This document shows positions 1 through 6,611 of a DNA stretch of 64,000 bases, in pieces (position 1 is the stretch's first letter; every line of letters begins with the position of its first letter). The stretch is from Spirochaetia bacterium 38H-sp (GTDB lineage: Bacteria; Spirochaetota; Spirochaetia; Winmispirales; Winmispiraceae). The stretch spans positions 237,604 to 301,603 of the forward strand of contig JBCHKQ010000003.1 of assembly GCA_039023545.1 (NCBI GenBank), written 5' to 3'. The notes beneath the pieces are model-generated. The model did not search any database. It was given only the letters and a program-made list of their open reading frames with translations, and was not told where the DNA came from. A program made the translations under genes and the position numbers.

Positions 1-118
1 GGACAATTCTACTGTTTTCCCTCAGAGGATGTATGTGGATTATATAAGGGTATATACGGATAATAACCCTGCTTCAATAACTGGAAAAGAGGTATGGGAT
101 TGCGAGCTTGAGAAATAA
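1..118 (+). CDS. C-terminal fragment of a GH16 beta-glucanase
   Basis: This is the last 38 codons of a gene whose start lies left of the window; the stop is TAA at 116-118. The fragment contains PQRMYVDYIRVYT. That is the hallmark C-terminal strand of glycoside hydrolase family 16 endo-beta-1,3(4)-glucanases, where MxVDYVRVYQ closes the beta-sandwich. About 20 residues follow this strand, so the enzyme domain probably ends near the C-terminus with no further module. The catalytic ExDxxE motif is outside the window. A beta-glucanase fits the GH3 and GH12 genes elsewhere in the window. The family call rests on one motif only. Confidence 0.6.
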   Translation, partial: DNSTVFPQRMYVDYIRVYTDNNPASITGKEVWDCELEK

Positions 119-151
119 TCCTTCCCGGGATTTTTTCTATATTTTATAAAA

Positions 152-192
152 GGGCTGCCTGCTTGGTGCTGGCAGCCCGTTCGGTTTTTTTA
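152..192 (-). terminator. CGTTCGG-type hairpin terminator, copy 1
   Basis: An 8-bp stem (GGGCTGCC at 152-159, GGCAGCCC at 171-178) is followed at once by CGTTCGGT (178-185) and a T run. It sits between the GH16 gene and the convergent PHP gene. It is a short-class copy, without the small TGCC-N3-GGCA hairpin. The strand label gives the orientation in which CCGAACG is read. Confidence 0.8.
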
Positions 193-194
193 TG

Positions 195-911
195 TTATGG
201 GAAGGGATAAGTGGTGACTCTGGCTTTGACGAGTGCTTCCTTGATTCCGTAAAAATCAGGTTGCTCTGCTTCCAGAAAAAAGTGTCTTCTTGCTATATCC
301 TCAGGAAAGTGTGCATCTGAGTTTTTTATTATTGTATAGCCTTTTGTATCAAGTTGAGAAGGGTTGTTATATACTTCTACGGCATCAAAGTCTTCTTCTG
401 GCAAAAATCCTAGCTGGCTGTAGCACGAAAATGTGGGTCTGTCTATGTGGGAGGGGATTGCAAGTCCTCCCAGCTTATGGATTTCTTCTGTCGTTTCTTT
501 TAGGCTGAGGTTTGTACTACTAAGAAGATACCATGGATATTCTCCTGTGATTTCTTCTTTTTTGTTTACCAGTATTTGGTCTCCTGTTTTCTCCGGATTG
601 TTGGGTATTTTTACCAGATTCTCCGTGCAGACTTTGTCCATAAGGAGTGCTTTTTCTATTGTGGGAAAAAGAGCGAGGATGTGCACTTCTTCCTGTGTGC
701 ATATCTCAAGTCCGGGAATAAGAGTTATGCCTGCTTTTTTGCACAGAGGCATGAGGGCCGCTGTGTTAAGTGCGCTGTTATGGTCTGTGAGTGCTATGAT
801 ATCAAGAGCATTTTTTTTTGCATACTCCACTATATTAAATGGACCCATACTGAGATCGCCGCAGGGAGAAAGACAGGAGTGTATATGTAAGTCCGCTTTA
901 AACCTTGGCAT
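195..911 (-). CDS. PHP-domain metal-dependent phosphoesterase
   Basis: The 238-residue protein belongs to the PHP (polymerase and histidinol phosphatase) superfamily. It shows the expected metal-binding motifs in order: HxH at residues 9-11, TDH at 42-44, Glu69, His77, SHxD at 154-157 and SDAH at 198-201. Stand-alone PHP proteins hydrolyse phosphoesters; the substrate cannot be told from sequence. It is the last gene of a minus-strand group with two DRTGG proteins, a CBS-ATPase and Rex, divergent from the hydrogenase operon, and overlaps the upstream DRTGG gene by 14 nt. PHP proteins are known neighbours of DRTGG and CBS genes at bifurcating hydrogenase loci in Thermotogae and Firmicutes, but their role there is unclear. 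No signal peptide is visible. Confidence 0.85.
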   Translation of the reverse strand: MPRFKADLHIHSCLSPCGDLSMGPFNIVEYAKKNALDIIALTDHNSALNTAALMPLCKKAGITLIPGLEICTQEEVHILALFPTIEKALLMDKVCTENLVKIPNNPEKTGDQILVNKKEEITGEYPWYLLSSTNLSLKETTEEIHKLGGLAIPSHIDRPTFSCYSQLGFLPEEDFDAVEVYNNPSQLDTKGYTIIKNSDAHFPEDIARRHFFLEAEQPDFYGIKEALVKARVTTYPFP

Positions 912-1245
912 CTTTTAGAAGAGTGTACAGTTTGCCGGATATTGTAAACTGGTCTTCTTCTGTGCCCAGTATTGCAATTCCTTCCTGCTGTGCAGCATCT
1001 ATCATATCGTCTGGTATTTGCCTTTTGTTGCATATTATTATTGCTTTTATTCCCGCAAGGGTTGCCACTGCTATTGTATTCTTATGTGCTTGTATTGTTA
1101 TGAGAGCAGATTGTGCTGGAGCATGTGCCATAACGTCACTCAGAAGGTCCGATGTGTATGCAGTTTCTATCTCTGTAGAAGAATCAGGTATAAGTATTGT
1201 TGAAAGTTTTAATGTTTCTGCAAGTTTTTCCAGGCTGATTGCCAT
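898..1245 (-). CDS. DRTGG-domain protein, first copy
   Basis: This 115-residue cytoplasmic protein resembles the small DRTGG-domain proteins found beside [FeFe] hydrogenase genes. The fold is seen as alternating beta strands and helices, with a hydrophobic core near residues 45-75 (SALITIQ, TIAVATLAGIKAIIICN). The literal DRTGG sequence is not kept. The protein is about 30% identical by eye to the second copy at 2179-2523; both have the SDLLSDVM/SDLMSDVL motif. The start is ATG with an AAGGAGT-like site. It is 3 nt from the CBS-ATPase gene and overlaps the PHP gene, so they are probably one transcript. Function is unknown; a sensory or regulatory role with the adjacent ATPase is inference. 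Confidence 0.75.
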   Translation of the reverse strand: MAISLEKLAETLKLSTILIPDSSTEIETAYTSDLLSDVMAHAPAQSALITIQAHKNTIAVATLAGIKAIIICNKRQIPDDMIDAAQQEGIAILGTEEDQFTISGKLYTLLKDAKV

Positions 1246-1248
1246 TTT

Positions 1249-2175
1249 TTACTCCTTGTTTTCCGGTATTTTTATTGCAATTTTTACATTGGTTCCTTTA
1301 TCCGTGGATGTTATTGCAAACTCATCTGATACTCTTTTTGTATTGGGAAGCCCCATTCCTGCTCCAAATCCCAGAGAACGTATCCACTCTGCTGCTGTAG
1401 AATATCCTTCCTGTAGGGCGAGTCCTATGTCCGGAATCCCCGGACCTCTGTCTTTTGCAGTTATTTCCACTGTTTGGGGGCTTATCGTACACACCATTTT
1501 ACCGCCTTCCGAGTGGACAACTATGTTCATTTCTAGCTCGTAGGCTGCTATTGCAGCTCGTCTTATAACCTGAGGAGGGATCCCTCTCTGTGTCAGTACC
1601 TTTTTTATTTCTGTAGATGCTTTCCCAGCATGCTCAAAATCAAGTTGCTGTATAAGGAATTCCCTTGTGTATGTACCAGAACTGCCCTGTGTTATGTGTT
1701 GTTGCTGATGCAAAGTTTTTTCCATTTTTTCCAGGGCTTTGTTTGCTTCTAATAGAAGGGTGGTGATTATATCTCTGCTTGTTATTATTCCGACAAGCTC
1801 CCTCTCTTTACTCAGAACAGGAAATCTTCCATAATGGTATTTTTCCAGATATGATATTGCAAACCTCAGAGGCATGTCATCTTCCAGTACTATTACATTT
1901 TTGCTCATGTGTTTTTCTGCTTTTTCCTGGATGTATCCTTTATCCAGCGCCGTAATTATATCGTCCAGGCTTATTATTCCTACCAGCCTTTTTTTATCTA
2001 CTATAGGCACTCCTGTAATCCTATTGTCCTTCATCTTTTGTTGTATGGACGACAGGCTTTCTGAGGGACTTGCTGTTATCAGATTTTTGCTCATGACGTC
2101 TCTTACTTTGAGCGTGTATATGAGCTCGAGAAGTCTCGGGGAAGGTATCTCAGCTATGCTGTTGTGGCTTTCCAT
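1249..2175 (-). CDS. CBS-domain pair fused to a GHKL (anti-sigma-like) ATPase
   Basis: The 308-residue protein has two CBS domains (about residues 22-78 and 84-145), a short helical linker, and a C-terminal HATPase_c domain (about 170-308). The N box is visible as ELEMNIVVHSEGG and the G1 box as DRGPGIPD. A glycine-rich lid reads GFGAGMGLPNTKR. CBS pairs usually bind adenosine nucleotides. RsbW-like ATPases bind ATP and partner proteins. No histidine-kinase phosphoacceptor domain is present. It lies between two DRTGG genes and is part of the Rex-proximal set divergent from the hydrogenase operon. The combination suggests an energy-charge sensor acting on an unknown partner; that is inference. 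Confidence 0.85.
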   Translation of the reverse strand: MESHNSIAEIPSPRLLELIYTLKVRDVMSKNLITASPSESLSSIQQKMKDNRITGVPIVDKKRLVGIISLDDIITALDKGYIQEKAEKHMSKNVIVLEDDMPLRFAISYLEKYHYGRFPVLSKERELVGIITSRDIITTLLLEANKALEKMEKTLHQQQHITQGSSGTYTREFLIQQLDFEHAGKASTEIKKVLTQRGIPPQVIRRAAIAAYELEMNIVVHSEGGKMVCTISPQTVEITAKDRGPGIPDIGLALQEGYSTAAEWIRSLGFGAGMGLPNTKRVSDEFAITSTDKGTNVKIAIKIPENKE

Positions 2176-2178
2176 ATA

Positions 2179-2523
2179 TTATCCCCTGTTTTCCATAAGT
2201 TTTGATAGATTTACACAGGCCTGATATGTGGATAAGCCCGTTGAAAGAAGTATTATGCCTTCTTCTTCTGCGAGTTCTATTATTTTTTGTTGAGGCTTTT
2301 TATTGCAAACAAAGACTACAACCGGAGCTCCAACTATAGTAGCTGTTCTTACTACCTGCTCCGAAACAAGTCCTGTTATGAGAAGGAAGCCTTCTTGGTG
2401 TTGAACAAGTACATCACTCATAAGGTCGCTTGCAACTATACCACTGCATCGTATTTCTTTATCTTCTTTGTTTTTTGTTATTGTTTTTGCATCAAGAGAT
2501 TGTATTATTTTTTTTAACTCCAT
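2179..2523 (-). CDS. DRTGG-domain protein, second copy
   Basis: The protein has 114 residues from ATG at 2521-2523, which is preceded by a strong GGGGG ribosome site. A longer upstream reading would overlap rex and lacks a better start. The sequence resembles the first DRTGG protein (898-1245): an N-terminal helix, ASDLMSDVL, then strands GFLLITGL and APVVVFVCNKK, and a C-terminal helix. The literal DRTGG residues are absent, so the family call is by resemblance and context. It lies 3 nt from the CBS-ATPase start and 11 nt after rex. It is likely cytoplasmic and co-transcribed with rex. Function is unknown. Confidence 0.7.
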   Translation of the reverse strand: MELKKIIQSLDAKTITKNKEDKEIRCSGIVASDLMSDVLVQHQEGFLLITGLVSEQVVRTATIVGAPVVVFVCNKKPQQKIIELAEEEGIILLSTGLSTYQACVNLSKLMENRG

Positions 2524-2534
2524 TTTTCCCCCTG

Positions 2535-3218
2535 TTATTCTATAAGTAAATCGGGATGCTTTTCTGTAATATGCACCAGGTGGAAAAGATTTTCCAGTTC
2601 TAGACCTATGTTTACTTGATTGATTACACACTTATGTTCGCAGCCAACAGGACATTTATCTCCACATTTTATATCCACTGAGGTAAAATTGAGAAAGCCT
2701 CTTATCCCTGCTTCTCTCATGTGTTCAAAGACCTTTATGGCCGCATGATTGGGCACTGAGATGATTCCAATCTTTATATTTTCTTTTTTTACTATTTCTT
2801 CCATTTTATCTGTTGTGTATATTGGAACATTGTTTAAGGGCTCAGATGGTGTGAGATCAAATCCGGCTATTATGTGTATATGTTCCCTCTTGAGCTCCTC
2901 AGATTCTATAAGCGCCTTTCCTATTCTGCCGCATCCTACTATTATCGCCTTGTACTCATCTTCTATGCCAAGCAATCCTTCTATCTGTTTTATAAGATTG
3001 TCTATTATATAGCCGCCTTTTTTGTTTCCGTTTATACCTAATATGGAAAAATCTTTTCTTACTACTGTTGGAGCGATACCAGCTGCATCACCAAGATTGC
3101 TGGAGAATACTTTGATGAGTCCTATGCTTTTGAGACTTTTAAGTATTCTGAGGTATTTTGCAAGTCTGGTTATTATGTTTTTTGTGAGCAATGTGTTATT
3201 ATTTGTGCTATCTTTCAC
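2535..3218 (-). CDS. rex: Redox-sensing transcriptional repressor Rex
   Basis: The 227-residue protein has the Rex architecture: an N-terminal winged helix (about 10-75, with the recognition region APTVVRKDFSILG) and a Rossmann NAD(H) domain with VGCGRIGKAL at 94-103. Rex binds DNA at low NADH and releases it when NADH rises. It is the first gene of the minus-strand set and divergent from the [FeFe] hydrogenase operon, a classical Rex target. Unusually, the region before the C-terminal LELENL helix carries four cysteines spaced three residues apart (185, 189, 193, 197) within IKCGDKCPVGCEHKC. I do not recall this from well-studied Rex proteins. It could bind metal or an iron-sulfur cluster, or form disulfides. 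Confidence 0.92.
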   Translation of the reverse strand: MKDSTNNNTLLTKNIITRLAKYLRILKSLKSIGLIKVFSSNLGDAAGIAPTVVRKDFSILGINGNKKGGYIIDNLIKQIEGLLGIEDEYKAIIVGCGRIGKALIESEELKREHIHIIAGFDLTPSEPLNNVPIYTTDKMEEIVKKENIKIGIISVPNHAAIKVFEHMREAGIRGFLNFTSVDIKCGDKCPVGCEHKCVINQVNIGLELENLFHLVHITEKHPDLLIE

Positions 3219-3250
3219 AAAAAAACCTCTTTATGTTATTTTATTATTTA

Positions 3251-3279
3251 TTGATATTGTTATAATGATAGCATAATAT
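3251..3279 (+). promoter_or_regulatory. Hydrogenase operon promoter with imperfect palindrome (candidate Rex operator)
   Basis: TTGATA (3251-3256) and TAATAT (3274-3279) are separated by 17 bp and point to hydC, leaving a leader of about 85 nt. The spacer holds an imperfect inverted repeat, TGTTAT-aatg-ATAGCA (3258-3273, 5 of 6 pairs), where a repressor would block RNA polymerase. Rex operators are AT-rich palindromes with TTGTGA or TTGTTA half-sites, so this is only a loose match. A divergent promoter for rex could overlap (TTGCAT/TATCAT on the minus strand, 3292-3265). Confidence 0.4.
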
Positions 3280-3369
3280 AAAAATAATGCAAATAGTATT
3301 GATATATTTTTTTTTATTTCATATAATGCAACTCAAGAATTTTTTATCTTTAATATTCAGGGAGGATGC

Positions 3370-3846
3370 ATGGCAGCGCAGGTAACGCTTGATCCCGAGC
3401 TTATGTCCTTTATAGAAGAATGGAAAGATAAGCCCGGTAACTTGATTATGGTTCTCCATAAAACGCAGGAAAAGTACGGATATATTCCCAGAGACATTGC
3501 TCTGGAGCTTTCCCGTGTTATGGATGTCCCTCTTGCAAAGATTTATGGTGTAATAACATTTTATCACTTTTTTAAGCTCAAAAAGCCAGGTAAACACAGG
3601 ATTGCAGTATGTATGGGTACTGCATGTTTCTTAAAGGGGGGAGAAGACATTCTCAAAGAGCTAGAAGAGCTTCTTGGTGTAGGACCCAACACTGCGACGG
3701 ATGATGGTCTGTTTTCGTTTGAGGCTGTAAGATGTGTGGGGTGCTGTGGACTTGCTCCTGTCCTTATGGTTGATGATGAGGTTTTTGGTAAAGTTACCAA
3801 GGATGAGCTCCCAGGTATTCTTGCAAAGTTCAGAAACAAGGAATAG
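3370..3846 (+). CDS. hydC: Bifurcating [FeFe] hydrogenase subunit C (NuoE-like)
   Basis: The 158-residue protein has the NuoE/HydC layout: an N-terminal helical bundle (about 1-70) and a thioredoxin-like [2Fe-2S] domain. The four expected ligands are Cys81 and Cys86 (CMGTAC) and Cys122 and Cys126 (RCVGCCG). In trimeric hydrogenases of Thermotoga and Moorella type this subunit takes part in electron transfer with HydB. It starts with ATG after GGGAGG and is the first gene of a tight plus-strand operon ending with hydA at 8366. It should be cytoplasmic. The family assignment is firm; membership of a bifurcating complex follows from the HydABC set. Confidence 0.93.
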   Translation: MAAQVTLDPELMSFIEEWKDKPGNLIMVLHKTQEKYGYIPRDIALELSRVMDVPLAKIYGVITFYHFFKLKKPGKHRIAVCMGTACFLKGGEDILKELEELLGVGPNTATDDGLFSFEAVRCVGCCGLAPVLMVDDEVFGKVTKDELPGILAKFRNKE

Positions 3847-3852
3847 GGCGTT

Positions 3853-4395
3853 ATGCACTATTCGCTCTCGGATTTTATACTGGAGCTTGTACAAAATTCT
3901 CTGGAAGCGGGAGCGAATGACTTGCATCTTATTATAAAAGAAGAAGGACATTTTTTTATGCAGCTTTCTGATAATGGAAAGGGTATGACAGAAGAGGAGA
4001 AAAACAGAGCTCTTGATCCTTTTTTTACAGATGGGATAAAACATCCCAATAGAAGAGTAGGTCTTGGGCTTGCTTTTCTATCTCAGATGGTTTCACAGGT
4101 GCAGGGGGATTTTTCTGTTATAAGCGGGAAAAACAAGGGTACCTGTGTGAGCTTTTCTGTTCCTCTTGATAATGTGGATACCCCTCCTGTGGGTGACATC
4201 TCTTCTGCTATAAGGCAGGCTTTTTCTTATGACTATGATTATGAGCTCTTTATTGAGAGAACTTGCCCTTCTGGCTATTCTTACACTCTTTCCAGAAGAG
4301 AAATTGCTTCTGTATTGGGCGATTTCTCTATAGTTGAGAATGCCCTTCTTCTTGACTCCTTTATCAGGGAGCAGGAAGCTTCCTGTAATACCTAA
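3853..4395 (+). CDS. GHKL-type ATPase in the hydrogenase operon
   Basis: This 180-residue protein has an HATPase_c domain in its first half: N box ELVQNSLEAGANDL (11-24), G1 box SDNGKGM (39-45) and G2 region RRVGLGLAFL (67-76). The last 60 residues are unassigned. It has no phosphoacceptor histidine domain, membrane segment or sensor domain, so it is not an ordinary histidine kinase. It lies 6 nt after hydC and 12 nt before the ATG of the HndB-like gene. Such ATPase genes recur in hydrogenase operons of anaerobes, and no biochemical role is established to my knowledge. It is the second GHKL ATPase of the locus, besides the CBS-ATPase. Confidence 0.8.
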   Translation: MHYSLSDFILELVQNSLEAGANDLHLIIKEEGHFFMQLSDNGKGMTEEEKNRALDPFFTDGIKHPNRRVGLGLAFLSQMVSQVQGDFSVISGKNKGTCVSFSVPLDNVDTPPVGDISSAIRQAFSYDYDYELFIERTCPSGYSYTLSRREIASVLGDFSIVENALLLDSFIREQEASCNT

Positions 4396-4407
4396 GTGGA
4401 GGAAAAA

Positions 4408-4803
4408 ATGGCAAAGATGACTTTGGAACAGCTTAGAAAGCTGAGAGAAGAAAAGAAAAAACAGTTGGATATGCGCGACCCCGATAATAAGCAAATACAT
4501 ATTGTTGTTGGTATGGGTACCAGTGGTATCGCAGCAGGTGCAAAGGATACCCTGGATGCATTCTTAAGATGTATAGAAAATAGGGGTCTTACCAATGTTG
4601 CGGTAAGGCAGGTTGGTAGCTTTGGCCTTGATTATGCGGAGCCAACTGTCGAGGTTGTTATGCCCGATATGCCGCGTGTTATTTACGGGAAGGTTACGCC
4701 CGATGTAGCGGAGAAGATTGTTCTTGAGCATATCATAGGCAAAAAGCTTGTAGAAAACCACGTTTACGATCGGCCTGCTGCCGACATAGTGGATAAAGAG
4801 TAG
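4408..4803 (+). CDS. HndB-like thioredoxin-fold protein lacking [2Fe-2S] ligands
   Basis: The 131-residue protein starts with ATG at 4408 behind GGAGG (4398-4402); a GTG at 4396 would place the start on the ribosome site. It resembles the small [2Fe-2S] subunit HndB of NADP-reducing hydrogenases, including IAAGAKDTLDAF, YAEPTVEVVMPDMP and YGKVTPDVAEKIV. However, the cysteines usually found in GTCGIA and GCxGLCxxEP are replaced here (GTSGIA with Ser39; GSFGLDYAEP with Ser71 and Asp75). The only cysteine is Cys55. The protein therefore probably holds no cluster and may be structural or regulatory. It lies 9 nt before hydB. The family call is good and the function is uncertain. Confidence 0.75.
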   Translation: MAKMTLEQLRKLREEKKKQLDMRDPDNKQIHIVVGMGTSGIAAGAKDTLDAFLRCIENRGLTNVAVRQVGSFGLDYAEPTVEVVMPDMPRVIYGKVTPDVAEKIVLEHIIGKKLVENHVYDRPAADIVDKE

Positions 4804-4812
4804 GAGGTTGAT

Positions 4813-6600
4813 ATGGCATATAAGCAGTATGTTCTTATCTGTGGCGGCACAGGGTGTGAATCCAATAAATCAGATACTATCTATAAAAACTTTCTATCCC
4901 TGCTTGAAAAAGAAAATCTTCAGTCTGATGTGCAGGTTCTTAAGACAGGATGTTTTGGGTTTTGCGAGCAGGGACCTATTGTAAAGGTTCTTCCTGATGA
5001 GTCTTTTTATGTACAGGTTAAGCCGGAAGATGCAGAAGGCATAGTAAATGAGCATCTTATAAAAGGCCGTCCGGTTTCCAATCTGTTATACAACAAAGAG
5101 CAGAGTAAAGAGTTTGCAAAGGTTGATGATATAGAGTTTTATCAGAAACAGTTTAGAGTTGTTCTGAGAAACTGCGGTTTTATCAATCCGGAAGATATCA
5201 ATGAGTATATTGCCCGAGATGGGTATGCTGCACTGGAGAAGGCTCTTTTTGAGATGAGTCCCGATGACATAATAGAAGAACTTAAGATATCAGGCCTTAG
5301 AGGAAGGGGGGGGGCAGGATTCCCCACTTGGAGAAAATGGGCTTTTTCTAAGGCAGTAGAGAGTGACGTAAAATACATAGTATGTAATGCAGACGAGGGC
5401 GATCCCGGCGCTTACATGGACAGGAGTGTATTGGAGGGAGACCCGCACTCTGTGCTTGAGGCAATGACAATAGCTGCAAAAGCTGTGGGTGCTACCAAGG
5501 GTTTTATCTATGTCAGAGCTGAGTACCCTCTTGCAATTCATCGTCTCAAAGTTGCTATAAAACAGTCAAGGGAGATGGGGCTTCTCGGGGAAGATATCAT
5601 GGGAAGCGGGTTCTCCTTTGATATAGAGATAAGACTTGGTGCAGGTGCCTTTGTTTGCGGTGAGGAGACGGCTCTTCTTGCTTCCATAGAAGGCTCCAGA
5701 GGTACACCGCGTCCCAGACCTCCATTCCCTGCTGTAAAAGGACTGTGGGGCAAGCCTACTGTTATAAATAACGTAGAAACACTTGCAAATATTCCTGTTA
5801 TAATAACGCGTGGAGGAAAATGGTTTTCTGGCATAGGCACAGAAACATCTAAGGGTACCAAGGTTTTTGCCCTTACAGGTAAGATAAACAATTCTGGTCT
5901 TGTAGAAGTACCAATGGGTACTCCTCTTAGGGATATTGTCTTTAACATAGGTGGAGGAATCCCCAACGGCAAGAAGTTTAAAGCTGTACAGACAGGAGGG
6001 CCTTCCGGAGGAGTTATCACAGAAGAATATCTCGATACTCCCATAGACTACGAAAACCTGCAGAAACTTGGGTCCATAATGGGCTCCGGCGGTATGATAG
6101 TAATGGACGAAGACGACTGTATGGTCAATGTAGCCAAATTCTATCTAGGATTTACTGTTGATGAGTCCTGTGGTAAATGTAGTCCTTGTAGAATAGGCGG
6201 AAGAAAGCTGTACAATCTTCTTGATAAGATTTCCAAGGGTAATGGTACTATGGAAGACCTTGAGACAATCAAGGAAATAGGACATACAATGCAGAAGGCT
6301 TCTCTCTGCGGACTTGGACAGACAGCACCAAATCCTGTTCTTTCTACTATGAGGTATTTTGAAGATGAGTATAAGGCACACATTATAGACAAGACCTGTC
6401 CTACAGGAAAATGTGTTGACCTTGTGACATATACGATTATATCGGATAAGTGTATAGGCTGCGGGCTTTGTGCAAGACGCTGTCCTGTCAATGCCATAAG
6501 CGGTGAGAAAAAACAGCCTCATCTTATCGATCAGACCAAGTGTATCAAGTGTGGCGAGTGCTATGCCGCATGTAAGTTTAGCGCCATAGAAAAGAAATAA
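4813..6600 (+). CDS. hydB: Bifurcating [FeFe] hydrogenase subunit B (NuoF-like, flavin and NAD(H) binding)
   Basis: The 595-residue protein has a thioredoxin-like [2Fe-2S] N-terminus (Cys10, Cys15, Cys47, Cys51). A NuoF-like FMN/NADH core follows, with GLRGRGGAGFPTWRKW and AFVCGEETALLASIEG. Next comes the SCGKCSPCRIGG [4Fe-4S] motif with its distant LCGLGQ cysteine. The C-terminal ferredoxin domain has two [4Fe-4S] motifs (CIGCGLCARRCP and CIKCGECYAACK). This is the full domain set of HydB in trimeric electron-bifurcating hydrogenases, which couple H2 formation to oxidation of NADH and reduced ferredoxin. The start ATG follows GGAGG. It is flanked closely by the HndB-like gene and hydA. Confidence 0.95.
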   Translation: MAYKQYVLICGGTGCESNKSDTIYKNFLSLLEKENLQSDVQVLKTGCFGFCEQGPIVKVLPDESFYVQVKPEDAEGIVNEHLIKGRPVSNLLYNKEQSKEFAKVDDIEFYQKQFRVVLRNCGFINPEDINEYIARDGYAALEKALFEMSPDDIIEELKISGLRGRGGAGFPTWRKWAFSKAVESDVKYIVCNADEGDPGAYMDRSVLEGDPHSVLEAMTIAAKAVGATKGFIYVRAEYPLAIHRLKVAIKQSREMGLLGEDIMGSGFSFDIEIRLGAGAFVCGEETALLASIEGSRGTPRPRPPFPAVKGLWGKPTVINNVETLANIPVIITRGGKWFSGIGTETSKGTKVFALTGKINNSGLVEVPMGTPLRDIVFNIGGGIPNGKKFKAVQTGGPSGGVITEEYLDTPIDYENLQKLGSIMGSGGMIVMDEDDCMVNVAKFYLGFTVDESCGKCSPCRIGGRKLYNLLDKISKGNGTMEDLETIKEIGHTMQKASLCGLGQTAPNPVLSTMRYFEDEYKAHIIDKTCPTGKCVDLVTYTIISDKCIGCGLCARRCPVNAISGEKKQPHLIDQTKCIKCGECYAACKFSAIEKK

Positions 6601-6611
6601 GGGAGAAGGCT

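Noticed and set aside
433..918. Open frame of 161 codons opposite the PHP gene
   Set aside because: It lies fully within the well-supported PHP gene on the other strand, has no ribosome site and no recognisable domain. The same applies to other long antisense frames, for example opposite hydB, accD, ccdA and lon.
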